A stretch of DNA of 64,000 bases from Streptomyces sp. NBC_00448 (GCF_036014115.1 NZ_CP107913.1:1488001-1552000); one strand, 5' to 3'. Shown: positions 40,174 through 51,572, numbered from the stretch's first letter. Program-made: numbers and translations. Notes: generated by a model not told the origin, from the sequence alone.

Positions 40174-41622
40174 TCAGCCCACGTAGAGGCGGGAGACGAC
40201 CTCGGGCAGGAGGCGTTCGGTCAGCGCGGGCGGAAGGGCCTGGAGCACCGCGAGGACCGGGGCCATCCGGGCGGGCAGCACCCCGTCGGCGCCGACGCCG
40301 GCGGCCTCCAGCGCGAGGCCGGCCTCCTGCGGGCTCAGCGCCTCCGGGTCCAGCGTGCCGGCCAGCTCGACCAGCGCCGGATCGACCTCGGGCGGCCCGA
40401 GTTCGCGGGCGCGCCCCACCGCGGCGCCGAGTTCGGCGAGCAGTTCGTCGATGCGCTCGGGGTCGGCGACGGCCGCCGTCACGGTCAGGTGCAGGTTCGC
40501 CGGGGAGTTCGCGAACGCGGGCTGCGGCTGGAGGTACCAGCCGCGCAGCCGCATCTCGTCGCCGACCACGAACGGGTCCACCGCCGCCTCGGTGGAGGCG
40601 ACCGCCACCAGCGAGGCGTCCGGTTCGCCCAGCACCCGCAGGCCCTCGATCCGCCGCACCCCGTCGGCGAGTCGGCGGGTCGCGGCGTGCACCCGCCGGG
40701 CGAGGTCCACGTACCCGTCGGTGCCGACGTGCCGCAGCACCGCCCACGCGGCGGCGAGCGGACCGGCGGACTTGGTGCCCTGGAGGGTCGCGTTGACCAC
40801 CGGGTAGCCGGGCCAGGACGCGTGCGCGAACCACCCGTGCCGCCGTAGTTCCGCGTCGCGGAAGAGCAGCACCGACGCGCCCTTCGGCGTGTACGCGTAC
40901 TTGTGCAGGTCGACGGAGAGCGAGGTGACGCCCGGCACCGCGAGGTCGAACGGCGGCGGCGCGGGCAGCTCCGCGGCCAGCCGCCGGTGCCCCAGGTACC
41001 AGCCGCCGATGCAGGCGTCCACATGGCACAGCACGCCCCGCGCGGCCGCCGCCGCGGCCACCTCCGGCACCGGGTCGACCACCCCGTGCGGGTACGACGG
41101 CGCGGACACCACCACCAGCGCCGTCCGCTCGGTGAGGGCCGCCGCCACCTCCTCGGCCCGCACCCGGTACGAGTCCGGGTCCACCCCCACGGTCACCACG
41201 CTCAGGCCGAACAGGTGCGCCGCCTTGTGGAAGGCCGCGTGCGCGGTCGCCGGCAGCACGATCTCCGGCGCGGTCACCCCCCTGGTGCGGCGGGCGTGTT
41301 CGCGTGCCGTGAGCACCGCCAGCAGGCAGCTCTCGGTGCCGCCGCTGGTGAAGGTGCCCGCGGTGCCGCTGTCCTGGCCGCCGCCGAGCAGCGCGGCGGC
41401 CCGCGCCACCACCTCGTTCTCCAGCGTCACCACGCTGGGGAAGACGGTCATGTCCAGGCCGTTGACACCGGTGAGGGCGGAGTGCGCCCGCTCGGCGATC
41501 CCGACCAGCTCCGGCAGCCCCGCGTCGTACACGTACGCCATCGTCCGGCCGCCGCGCACCGGCAGGTCCTCCGCCCGCAGCTCGGCCAACCGGGTGAGTA
41601 TGTCCGCGCCCTGATCGTCCAT
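40174..41622 (-). CDS. PLP-dependent decarboxylase/lyase (group II, GadB or sphingosine-phosphate-lyase-like)
   Basis: A 482-residue fold type I PLP enzyme. Visible landmarks are GTFTSGGTESCLLAVL (cofactor phosphate region), the PLP-stacking His in ATAHAAFHKAAHLFG, HVDACIGGWYL (Asp to the pyridine N) and the Schiff-base Lys in SVDLHKYAYTPKGASVLLF. The YAYTPKG context is nearer to sphingosine-phosphate lyase-type and archaeal tyrosine/aspartate decarboxylases than to GadB. The C-terminal ~80 residues are an added Ala/Leu-rich helical region. Substrate unknown. It is co-directional with the EF-G-like gene but 400 bp apart. Confidence 0.85.
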   Translation of the reverse strand: MDDQGADILTRLAELRAEDLPVRGGRTMAYVYDAGLPELVGIAERAHSALTGVNGLDMTVFPSVVTLENEVVARAAALLGGGQDSGTAGTFTSGGTESCLLAVLTAREHARRTRGVTAPEIVLPATAHAAFHKAAHLFGLSVVTVGVDPDSYRVRAEEVAAALTERTALVVVSAPSYPHGVVDPVPEVAAAAAARGVLCHVDACIGGWYLGHRRLAAELPAPPPFDLAVPGVTSLSVDLHKYAYTPKGASVLLFRDAELRRHGWFAHASWPGYPVVNATLQGTKSAGPLAAAWAVLRHVGTDGYVDLARRVHAATRRLADGVRRIEGLRVLGEPDASLVAVASTEAAVDPFVVGDEMRLRGWYLQPQPAFANSPANLHLTVTAAVADPERIDELLAELGAAVGRARELGPPEVDPALVELAGTLDPEALSPQEAGLALEAAGVGADGVLPARMAPVLAVLQALPPALTERLLPEVVSRLYVG

Positions 41623-41691
41623 GCGGAGACCTTACGGCCGCGCGACCGTCGGGTCAGCCCGTCACGGAATTCCCCGCGCTGCCTGGTCGGT

Positions 41692-41808
41692 GGCCCTCTT
41701 TTCGCGAAAGGAGCCGCACATACGCAGGGGCGCGGGGAACTGCGCGCGCAACCACCCACCGGGAGGTGGTCCCTCAACCGGCGGAACCCACCACCCCGGG
41801 GGGTCCCG
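41692..41808 (+). repeat. Dispersed intergenic repeat, copy 5 (short form)
   Basis: It contains the CCTCTTTTCGCGAAAGGAG hairpin edge, AGGGGCGCGGGGAACTGCGC, the CACCCACCGGGAGGTGGTCC hairpin and the closing edge ACCCCGGGGGGTCCC. It ends at the base before the nusB stop codon. Confidence 0.85.
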
Positions 41809-42234
41809 TTACCGCTTGAGCGTGGGCTTGAGCTCCATCAGGCGGCCCAGCAGGCCGTTGATGAACGAAGGCGACTCGTCGGTGGAGAACTCCTTCGCGA
41901 GCTGGACCGCCTCGTCGAGGACGACGGCGTCGGGGACGTCGTCCTCCCAGATCAGCTCGTACGCGCCGAGCCGCAGGACGTTGCGGTCCACGGCCGGCAT
42001 CCGGTCGAGGGTCCAGCCGACGGCATACCCCGCGAGGAGCTCGTCGATCCGCTGGGCGTGCGCGGTGTAACCCTCGACGAGCTGCATCGTGTACGCGGTG
42101 ACCGGCGGCTGCCGGTCGTCGGTCCGGGCGAGCCGAATCCAGTCCGCCATCACGATCGTGGGAGCCGCACCCCGCTGCTCGGCCTCGAAGAGGATCTGGA
42201 AGGCGCGCTTGCGGGCCTTGTTGCGGGCAGCCAC
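41809..42234 (-). CDS. nusB: Transcription antitermination factor NusB
   Basis: A 141-residue all-helical RNA-binding protein of the rRNA antitermination complex. It begins AARNKARKRAFQILFEAEQRG and has the conserved WTLDRMPAVDRNVLRLGAYEL and DEAVQLAKEFSTDESPSFINGLLG segments. GTG start, 2 nt after the efp stop, so it is co-transcribed with efp. Confidence 0.96.
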   Translation of the reverse strand: MAARNKARKRAFQILFEAEQRGAAPTIVMADWIRLARTDDRQPPVTAYTMQLVEGYTAHAQRIDELLAGYAVGWTLDRMPAVDRNVLRLGAYELIWEDDVPDAVVLDEAVQLAKEFSTDESPSFINGLLGRLMELKPTLKR

Positions 42235-42236
42235 GG

Positions 42237-42803
42237 TTAGCTGTTCACCCGGCCGAGGTAGTCGCCGGTGCGGGTGTCGACCTTGACCTTCTCACCGGTG
42301 GTGATGAAGAGCGGGACGCCGATCTCGTAGCCGGTCTCCAGGCGCGCGGGCTTCGAGCCACCGGTGGAGCGGTCTCCCTGCACACCGGGCTCGGTGTACT
42401 CGATGACCAGCTCGACGGCGGCCGGCAGCTCGATGTAGAGCGGCGAGCCCTCGTACATCGCGACGACCGCCTCGAAGCCCTCCAGCAGGTAGTGCGCGGC
42501 GTCGCCGACCACCTCGGGGTTGACGGTGATCTGGTCGTACGTCTCCGAGTCCATGAAGACGAAGTCGCTGCCGTCCTTGTAGGAGAACTGCATGCCGCGC
42601 TTGTCGACGTTGGCGGTCTCGACCTTCAGCCCGGCGTTGAAGGTCTTGTCGACGACCTTCCCGGAGAGCACGTGCTTCAGCTTGGTGCGCACGAAGGCGG
42701 GGCCCTTGCCGGGCTTGACGTGCTGGAACTCGACTACGGTCCAGAGCTGGCCGCCGTCGAGCTTGAGCACGAGGCCGTTCTTGAGGTCGTTCGTGGTGGC
42801 CAC
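42237..42803 (-). CDS. efp: Elongation factor P
   Basis: A 188-residue EF-P relieving ribosome stalling at polyproline. Three beta-barrel domains are evident ([38 protein letters not shown]; the C-terminal [26 protein letters not shown]). The tip loop reads [10 protein letters not shown] with Lys33 at the apex, the Pro-flanked PGKGP form typical of actinobacteria, which act without lysine modification. Polyproline-rich proteins in this window, such as MltG, make it relevant. Confidence 0.97.
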   Translation of the reverse strand: MATTNDLKNGLVLKLDGGQLWTVVEFQHVKPGKGPAFVRTKLKHVLSGKVVDKTFNAGLKVETANVDKRGMQFSYKDGSDFVFMDSETYDQITVNPEVVGDAAHYLLEGFEAVVAMYEGSPLYIELPAAVELVIEYTEPGVQGDRSTGGSKPARLETGYEIGVPLFITTGEKVKVDTRTGDYLGRVNS

Positions 42804-42871
42804 GGTTGCGGAATCTCCTGAAAGTGCTGCTTCGGGACCGAGGACGTGCCCGGCCCGACCACCCTAGGTGG

Positions 42872-43975
42872 TCACAGCGCGAGGAGTTCCTTGGTCGTGA
42901 TGGTGAGTAGCTCGGGTCCGCCGTCCGCCACGGGGCGTACGACGAGTGTGTCGTCGATGCGGACACCGCCACGGCCCGGAAGGTGGACTCCCGGTTCGAC
43001 GGTGACCGGCACGCAAGCGTCCAGTTTACCCACGGCCGCGGGTGACAACTGAGGGTCCTCGTCGATTTCGAGGCCGACGCCGTGTCCGGTCCATGCCGCC
43101 AGGCCCTCGGCGTGGCCCGCGGCACGCAGCGGCTCGCGGGTGGCACGGTCCACGTCGCGGCAGGCCACGCCCGGTGCGAGGGCCTCACGGCCGGCCCGCT
43201 GGGCGGCGAAGACGAGGTCGTACAGCTCGATCTGCCACGACGCGGGGGCGCTGCCGATCACGAAGGTGCGGCCCACCTCGCAGCGGTAGCCGTGGTAGCA
43301 CGCGCCGAGCCGTACGGTGAGGAAGTCGCCCTCCTCCACCCGGCGGTCGGTGGGAACGTGGCGGGCCACGCCCGAGTGCGGGCCGGTGCCGATGCAGGTG
43401 GAGAAGGCCGGGCCGTCGGCGCCGTGGTCCACGAGGCGGCGCTCCAGCTCCAGCGCGAGGTGCCGCTCGGTGCGGCCGACCAGGATCGACTCCAGCAGTT
43501 CGCCCAGTGCCTGGTCGGAGATCTCCGCCGCGATGCGCAGGCTGGCGATCTCGTGCTCGTCCTTGATCAGCCGGAGCTGCTCGACGGCGCCCGCCAGATC
43601 GGTGAGGCGTACGCCCGGGGCCACGGAGCGCAGGGCGCGGTGGCGGGTGACGGTGAGGTGGTGCTCCTCCACCGCGAGGCCGTCGGCCTGCTGCTGGCGG
43701 GCGAGGTCAGCGGCGGCGACCGCGGCGTCCGCGTCGGGCGAGGGCAGCACGACGTTGCGCAGGTCGTCGGTGGGCTGGGGTGCGTCGTCCGGGGGCGGGC
43801 GCAGGTGGACGAGGGTGTCGTCGCTGCCCGGCCCGACCAGGAGGGCGGCGCCCGGGGGGGCGCAGCCGGTCAGGTAACGGACGTTCGCGGGCTGTGTGAC
43901 CAGCGCGGCGGCAGCGCCCGCCGCGGCGCAGCGCTCGCGCAGCCGTGCTCTGCGTACCGTATGCACCTCCGCCAT
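42872..43975 (-). CDS. M24 peptidase homologue (Xaa-Pro aminopeptidase-like) with altered metal site
   Basis: A 367-residue creatinase/prolidase-fold protein: N-terminal domain ~1-130, then the pita-bread domain starting LRLIKDEHEIASLRIAAEI. Comparing with PepQ, the five dinuclear metal ligands are D, D, H, E, E; here they read Arg222 (VRLGACYHGY), Glu233 (CEVGRT), His298 (TGHGVGLE), Glu327 (VEPGV) and Asp341 (GVRIDDT). Two changes are conservative but the first Asp becoming Arg should prevent normal metal binding. It is placed directly upstream of efp-nusB, a common actinobacterial order. It may be a pseudo-enzyme or use another chemistry. Confidence 0.85.
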   Translation of the reverse strand: MAEVHTVRRARLRERCAAAGAAAALVTQPANVRYLTGCAPPGAALLVGPGSDDTLVHLRPPPDDAPQPTDDLRNVVLPSPDADAAVAAADLARQQQADGLAVEEHHLTVTRHRALRSVAPGVRLTDLAGAVEQLRLIKDEHEIASLRIAAEISDQALGELLESILVGRTERHLALELERRLVDHGADGPAFSTCIGTGPHSGVARHVPTDRRVEEGDFLTVRLGACYHGYRCEVGRTFVIGSAPASWQIELYDLVFAAQRAGREALAPGVACRDVDRATREPLRAAGHAEGLAAWTGHGVGLEIDEDPQLSPAAVGKLDACVPVTVEPGVHLPGRGGVRIDDTLVVRPVADGGPELLTITTKELLAL

Positions 43976-44194
43976 GCGGCGAGCCTACGACGGCGCTCCC
44001 GGGTTGGCCTCTCCACGAGTCCCTCCGGGGGTAACGGGCCCCCCGTCCAGCCGTCTCCCCCGTTCTCGGGACCACCTCTCGGTGGACGGCGCTCCGGGGT
44101 CCCGCCGCGACGGTACGGATTTCCTCCCGGCTGCTCCTGGCCGTGGGCTACGGTTCCCCGCCGCGACGGTTTCGCCCTCGCGCCCGGCTGCCGC

Positions 44195-44410
44195 CCGGTG
44201 GGTGGCTTGTCGCGCAGTTCCTCCCCCCCAGAGCTTCGCCCGGGTGGGGGTGCCCCCGGCGGAGCCAGGGGGAGTACCCCCAGCGCCCCTGATTACGTGC
44301 GGCTCCTCCGCGACCAGAGCCTGCGTGCACCCGCACCCAACAGCGGCGGCCAGCCCAAACAGGGGCGAGGGGAACTGCGCGACCAGCCCACCACCGGCGG
44401 GTGGTCCCTC
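44195..44410. repeat. Inverted pair of dispersed repeats, copies 6a (long) and 6b (short)
   Basis: Copy 6a (44195-44320, minus) carries the 57-bp module between GTCGCGCAGTTCC and CAGCGCCCCTGA, then the GTGCGGCTCCTCCGCGACC edge. Copy 6b (44361-44410, plus) lacks the module: AGGGGCGAGGGGAACTGCGC, then the CCACCACCGGCGGGTGGTCC hairpin, ending on the MFS gene stop codon. Most of the 433-bp gap is occupied; 43976-44194 shows nothing else clear. Confidence 0.8.
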
Positions 44411-45644
44411 AGGCGGCGCGCCGGGGCACCCGGGTGGGTCCGCGGCGGGAAAGGGGCACCGTGAGGACTGTTGCCGCACCCGCGAGGGACATCGCAAGGG
44501 GTGGGCCGAAGGGGAGCGCGAGGGCGCCGAAGAGGGCGGGGGCGACTCCTTGGAGGGTCATCGTGCCGGACCCGAGGAGCCCGAAGGCGTGCCCGTGGGC
44601 GTCGGCGGGGAGGGCGTCGAGGAAGGGCCGCTGGAGGCCGAGTCCGTAGGCGAAGCCGACACCGGCGAGGAGAAGGAGGAGCGCGCCGGCCGCGAGCCCG
44701 GGCCGGGCGGCGAAGAGCAGGAGGGGCAGTCCCATCAGGGCCATGAGGGGGGCGACCAGCCGTTCACGGGTCGCCGGCCGCAGCATCCGGCCGACGAGGA
44801 CGTCCCCGACGAGCATCCCGACCGGCAGGCACGCCATGAGCACGGCGTACCCGCCGGAGGCGAAGCCCTGGGAACCGGCGTACGCGACGATCTGCCCCTC
44901 GGCCCCGGCCACGCACGCACCCGGCAGCCACTGCGCGAGCAGCAGCCGCCGCGGCCGGCGGGCCCGTAGCAGCGCGGCGGTGGCGGCGAGGCTGGCCCGT
45001 ACCGGGGATGCGGGGGACGCGGTGGGACCCTGCGCGGGGAGCCGGGGCAGCGCGAGCCGTATGCGGCAGGCGGCGACGGCGTACAGCGCGGCGCCCGCCA
45101 GCAGCGCGTGGCGGGCGCCGAGCAGGGAGACGGCGGCGCCGCTGAGGCCGAGGCCGGCGAGCTGCGCGGCGGAGGAGGCCATGTTGTTCAGGGAGCGGCC
45201 CAGCACGTAGGCGTCGCCGGTGAGGGAGCGGGCCACCAGCGCGTTGGCGGCGCCGCCGAAGACCGGGGTGAGGAAGGCGATCAGGGCGATCAGCACCAGG
45301 CTCACGGCGATCGGCAGCGCGGCGAGGGCGAGCAGCAGCGCGGTGGCGCACTCCAGCAGGTAGCCGGCGGTGATCAGGCCGCGGGGCGGCAGCCGGTCGG
45401 CGAGCGAGCCGAGCAGGGTGGCCCCGAACGCCTGCGGCAGGAATCCCGCGCCGAACGCGATACCGCTCAGCAGCGGCGAGGAGGTGGTCGCGTAGACCAG
45501 GACGGAGAAGGTGGAGATCCGCAGCGAGTCGGCGGTGATCGCGAGCACGCGGGTCGCGAAGATCACCCGGAAGCGGGGCTCGGCGAGCACGTCGCGGTAG
45601 GTCGTACGGGCCGGGGTGAGGGGCGCGGTGCCGGTGGAGGCCAT
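44409..45644 (-). CDS. Major facilitator superfamily exporter (EntS/MdfA-like)
   Basis: A 411-residue protein with about twelve membrane helices. The MFS loop 2-3 signature is recognisable as GSLADRLPPRGLI, with FGAGFLPQAFGATL ahead of it and a central basic loop RARRPRRLLLAQW. Drug or metabolite export is the usual role of such proteins. It is divergent from an ArsR-type regulator across 90 bp, so regulation by that protein is likely. Confidence 0.85.
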   Translation of the reverse strand: MASTGTAPLTPARTTYRDVLAEPRFRVIFATRVLAITADSLRISTFSVLVYATTSSPLLSGIAFGAGFLPQAFGATLLGSLADRLPPRGLITAGYLLECATALLLALAALPIAVSLVLIALIAFLTPVFGGAANALVARSLTGDAYVLGRSLNNMASSAAQLAGLGLSGAAVSLLGARHALLAGAALYAVAACRIRLALPRLPAQGPTASPASPVRASLAATAALLRARRPRRLLLAQWLPGACVAGAEGQIVAYAGSQGFASGGYAVLMACLPVGMLVGDVLVGRMLRPATRERLVAPLMALMGLPLLLFAARPGLAAGALLLLLAGVGFAYGLGLQRPFLDALPADAHGHAFGLLGSGTMTLQGVAPALFGALALPFGPPLAMSLAGAATVLTVPLSRRGPTRVPRRAA

Positions 45645-45734
45645 GTCCGGCAGCCTCCCGGGGGCGGGCCGCAGAGCGCGAATGATTCGCCGAGGGACGT
45701 AAGGTCGCGGCGCCGAGGACGTAGGGTCGGCGGC

Positions 45735-46739
45735 ATGCTCCGGCTCGAAGTCGCCACCGAGGACCTGCTGCGCAGCCGCTTCGCGCTGTCGCCGGCGTTC
45801 GAGCTGAACACGGTGCTGCGGGCACTGAACCGGGGGGACGGGCGGCTGCCGGCGGCGTGGGCGGCGCGGCTGCGGCCCGGCTTCGAACGGCTGCGCCGGG
45901 AGACCGAGTTGGACGCGGTGCTGGCCCTGCAGACGCCGAAGGCGGGTGCGGACTTCGTCGCGGTGCCGCCGCGCGGGCCCGCGCAGAGCTGGGCGGACGA
46001 CCTGGCGGCGATCCGCGCCACCGCCCCGGAGCAGGCGCGGGCGGAGATCACCCGGCAACGCGCGCGGCAGCCGGTGCGTGACCCGCGGGTGCGGGCCGTG
46101 CTGGACGCGCCGGATGTGGTGGAGCGGATCGCGGCGGCGCTGGACCGGGCCTGGCACGAGCTGGTGGCACCGGACTGGCCGAGGCTGCGGGCGCTGTGCG
46201 AACGGGACGTGGTGCACCGGGTCGGGGTGATCGGCGAGCGCGGCTGGGCGGCGGCGATCGGCGAGCTGCACGACGGGGTGCGCTGGCACGACGGCGGGAT
46301 CGAGCTGGCGCCGATCGACGGCGGCACGGTGCGGTTGCGGGGCGAGGGGCTGCTGCTGATCCCGTCGATCTTCACCTGGCCGGGTCTGGCCGTGTACTTC
46401 GAGGACCCGTGGCCGCGGACGCTCGTCTACCCCGCGCGCGGCACCGCCGTCCTGCACGAGACGCCCGCGCCCCCGGCCGCGGACGCGCTCGCGGCCCTCC
46501 TCGGCCGTTCCCGGGCCCGGCTGCTGGCGGCGCTGGACGCTCCCGCGAGCACGACCCAGCTCGCCCGCCAACTCGCGTTCGCGCCCGGGGCGGTGGGCGA
46601 CCATCTCGCGGTGCTGCGCAGGGCGGGGCTGGTGGCGCGGGCCCGTTCGGGCCGTTCGGTGCTGTATCGGCGCACCGCGCTCGGGGACGGGCTGGCCGCG
46701 TCCGTACCCCTGCCCGACGAGCGGGACCAGCGGCCTTGA
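45735..46739 (+). CDS. ArsR-type winged-helix regulator with large N-terminal domain (DUF5937-like)
   Basis: A 334-residue protein. The N-terminal ~250 residues are the ligand or dimerisation part common in streptomycete ArsR-like proteins (SRFALSPAFELNTVLRAL, GIELAPIDGGTVRLRGEGLLLIPSIFTWP). Residues ~260-330 are the winged helix (SRARLLAALDAPASTTQLARQLAFAPGAVGDHLAVLRRAGLV). TAGGGT lies exactly 7 nt before the ATG with no Shine-Dalgarno, pointing to a leaderless mRNA. Two similar 12-bp sequences, GACGTAAGGTCG and GACGTAGGGTCG-like, lie 22 nt apart in the shared promoter region and could be operators for this and the divergent exporter gene. Confidence 0.82.
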   Translation: MLRLEVATEDLLRSRFALSPAFELNTVLRALNRGDGRLPAAWAARLRPGFERLRRETELDAVLALQTPKAGADFVAVPPRGPAQSWADDLAAIRATAPEQARAEITRQRARQPVRDPRVRAVLDAPDVVERIAAALDRAWHELVAPDWPRLRALCERDVVHRVGVIGERGWAAAIGELHDGVRWHDGGIELAPIDGGTVRLRGEGLLLIPSIFTWPGLAVYFEDPWPRTLVYPARGTAVLHETPAPPAADALAALLGRSRARLLAALDAPASTTQLARQLAFAPGAVGDHLAVLRRAGLVARARSGRSVLYRRTALGDGLAASVPLPDERDQRP

Positions 46740-46751
46740 GACGGCGGCGCG

Positions 46752-47537
46752 CTACCAGATCGGCGGGCCCTGGAGGCTGCGGGCCACCACGCGGTCGAGG
46801 GCGGCCGAGGCGGCTTCCACGTCGAGGTGGGAGTTGTCGATGATGGGCAGGCCCGAGCCGTACCAGCCGGCCATCCGGCCGTGAATACGGGCGACTTCCT
46901 CGTCGGACAGCCGGCGGTTGCCGGAGCGTTCGGCGTTGCGGGTGAGCACGATGTCCAGGCCGGGCAGCAGGACGACGGGCAGCAGCCCCGGGCCGACGTG
47001 CCGCTTCCAGCCGCCGAGGCCGACCGTGGGGCGGTCCGGGAAGACCGCGTCGTCGATGATGCAGGACACGCCGTTGGCGAGGAAGTTGCGGGCGGCGAAG
47101 CCGCAGGTGCGGCGGGCCAGGCGGTACTGCGCCTCGGAGTTCTCGTTCCACCCGGCCTGCGGGTCGGCGAAGCCGGAGCGGACCCATTCGCGTACGTCGT
47201 CCAGGCTGATGTGGGCGGTGGGGACGCCGCGGTGGTCCGCCCAGTGCCGCGCGATCGTGGTCTTTCCCGCGCCGGCCGCGCCGATCAGCAGCACGGCTAT
47301 CGGGCCGTGCGCCGCGCCCGGGAGTGAGCCCCCGCTGGGTACGGCCGGGACCTGGACCGGGGCGGGGGCGGGCATCGGGAAGTGGCCGGTGGTGCCGGGG
47401 GCTGCCGCTTGGCCCTGACCCTGGCCCGGCGCTTGGCCCTGGCTCTGGCTCTGGCTCTGGCTCGGCGCCTGGCCCGGCACGGGCGCGGGTCCCTGACCCG
47501 GGCCGGGCGGCTGGGGTGCCCCCACGGCGTGCTGCAT
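46752..47537 (-). CDS. AAA-type P-loop ATPase/kinase with low-complexity N-terminus
   Basis: A 261-residue protein. Residues 1-75 are Gln/Pro/Ala/Ser rich (a run of QS repeats). The rest is a zeta-toxin/shikimate kinase-like P-loop domain: Walker A VLLIGAAGAGKTTIARHWA, DDVREWVRSGF, a Walker-B-like VSCIIDDAVFPDRP, and the lid Arg pair LTRNAERSGNRRLSDEEV. Small-molecule or RNA/protein phosphorylation is possible. The ATG was chosen with GGAG 8 nt upstream. It converges on the ArsR-type gene with 12 nt between stops and has no operon partner. Confidence 0.75.
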   Translation of the reverse strand: MQHAVGAPQPPGPGQGPAPVPGQAPSQSQSQSQGQAPGQGQGQAAAPGTTGHFPMPAPAPVQVPAVPSGGSLPGAAHGPIAVLLIGAAGAGKTTIARHWADHRGVPTAHISLDDVREWVRSGFADPQAGWNENSEAQYRLARRTCGFAARNFLANGVSCIIDDAVFPDRPTVGLGGWKRHVGPGLLPVVLLPGLDIVLTRNAERSGNRRLSDEEVARIHGRMAGWYGSGLPIIDNSHLDVEAASAALDRVVARSLQGPPIW

Positions 47538-47750
47538 GTCGGCCACTCCATCCCGTACCGGAGGTCTGTGCGGTTCGCTCTGCGTGACCAGGGCGCGCCA
47601 CGGCTTGAACGGTACCGTGCGGTTCGGCTCACGCCCAACCGCCCCTGGGCGCTTGGGCGTCCCGCCCCCGGGGGTGGGGTGCCCCACGCGGGCGGGCGAT
47701 GCCTGCCCATGGCCTTGGGCGCCCTTGCGGATGGGGGTGCCCCGGGGCCC

Positions 47751-48200
47751 GCAGGCCCAGCCCCTGCAACCTGTACCCGGACCACCCGCCGGTGACCGGT
47801 CGGCCGCGCAGTTCCCCGCGCCCCTGAAAGGTCGACGCCCCCCGCCAAGCGAGCCCCATCCCGACAACCCGACAACGGCCCCCAGGCCCAGCCCCTGCGA
47901 CGTGTGCCCGGACCACCCGCCGCTGGTCGGCTGGCCGCGCAGTTCCTCGCGCCCCTGAAAGGTGGACGCCTCCCGCCAAGCGAGCCCCGTACCGACAGCC
48001 CGACAACGACCCGCAGGCCCAGCCCCCGCGACCTGTGCCCGGACCACCCGCCGGTGGCCGATTGGCCGCGCAGTTCCTCCCCCAGAGCTTCGCCTGGGTG
48101 GGGGTGCCCCCGGCGGAGCCAGGGGGAGTACCCCCAGCGCCCCTGAAGGTGGACGCCTCCCGCGAAGCGGGCCCCACGCCGGGGAGCAGCTGCCCGCCCC
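47751..48200 (-). repeat. Tandem array of three dispersed-repeat units, exact 131-bp period
   Basis: The anchor CCGCGCAGTTCC occurs at 47804, 47935 and 48066, and CGCAGGCCCA (or a one-base variant) at 47751, 47881 and 48012. Units 1 and 2 are short forms. Unit 3 carries the 57-bp module between AGTTCCTC and AGCGCCCCTGAA. The array fills most of the 717-bp gap between the AAA ATPase start and the aroQ stop; 47538-47750 is Pro-codon-like GC-rich sequence without a recognisable gene. Confidence 0.85.
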
Positions 48201-48254
48201 TCTGAAGGGCGGAACGCCCTCCCGCGGAGCCGGCACCATGCCGGGGGGGCGGGG

Positions 48255-50387
<2,133 letters not shown>

Positions 50388-50391
<4 letters not shown>

Positions 50392-51572
50392 CGGATCGCC
50401 AGGTGGTCGAGGAAGTCCTGCACGTTGCGCCGGGTCTGCGCGACCGAGTCGCCGCCGAACTTCTCCGCGACGGCATCGGCGAGCACCAGGGCGACCATCG
50501 CCTCGGCGACGATCCCGGCGGCCGGCACCGCGCACACGTCGGAGCGCTGGTGGTGTGCCTGGGTGGCCTCGCCGGTGGTGACGTCCACGGTGGCCAGGGC
50601 GCGCGGCACGGTCGCGATCGGCTTCATCGCGGCGCGCACCCGCAGCACCTCGCCGGTGCTCATGCCGCCCTCGGTGCCGCCGGAGCGGCCGGTGGCGCGG
50701 CGGATGCCGTCGGGGCCGGCCACGATCTCGTCGTGCGCCTTGGACCCGGGCACCCGGGCGAGGTCGAAGCCGTCGCCGACCTCGACGCCCTTGATGGCCT
50801 GGATGCCCATCAGGGCGCCGGCCAGGCGGGCGTCGAGCCGCCGGTCCCAGTGCACGTGGGAACCGAGGCCGACCGGGGCGCCGTAGATCAGGACCTCGAC
50901 GACGCCGCCGAGGGTGTCGCCGTCCTTGTGGGCCTGGTCGATCTCGGCCACCATCGCCTTGCTCGCGTCGGCGTCCAGGCAGCGCACCGGGTCGGCGTCC
51001 AGCCGCTCCTGGTCGGCCGGCACCGGCACGACCCCGTACGGGGCCTTCGCCGCGGCCAGTTCGACCACGTGGGAGACGATCTCGATGCCCGCGGTCTCCT
51101 TGAGGTAGGAGCGGGCGACCGCGCCGAGCGCGACCCGGGCCGCGGTCTCCCGCGCGCTCGCCCGCTCCAGCACCGGGCGGGCCTCGTCCAGGTCGTACTT
51201 CTGCATCCCGGCCAGGTCGGCGTGGCCGGGACGGGGGCGGGTCAGGGGCGCGTTGCGGGCGAGTCCGGCCAGGATCTCCGGGTCGACCGGGTCCGCGGCC
51301 ATCACCTGCTCCCACTTGGGCCACTCGGTGTTGCCGACCATGATCGCCACCGGGCTGCCCATGGTGCTGCCGTGCCGCACCCCGCCCAGGAAGGTGACCT
51401 GGTCCTGCTCGAACTTCATCCGGGCGCCGCGGCCGTAGCCGAGCCGGCGCCGGGCCAGGGCGTCCGCCACCATCGCGGTGGTGACGGGCACCCCGGAGGG
51501 CAGTCCTTCCAGCGTCGCGACAAGTGCGGGTCCGTGCGACTCCCCCGCGGTCAGCCAGCGCAATCTGCTCAA
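50388..51572 (-). CDS. aroC: Chorismate synthase
   Basis: A 394-residue FMN-dependent enzyme completing chorismate synthesis. Signatures are [70 protein letters not shown] and [12 protein letters not shown]. The TTG start ([14 protein letters not shown]) has GGGAG 6 nt upstream and matches family N-termini; the frame stays open 16 codons further. Confidence 0.96.

Noticed and set aside
47751..48200. The 131-bp tandem array considered as a CRISPR array
   Set aside because: The whole unit is repeated without variable spacers, there are no cas genes, and the same sequence occurs singly elsewhere in the window.
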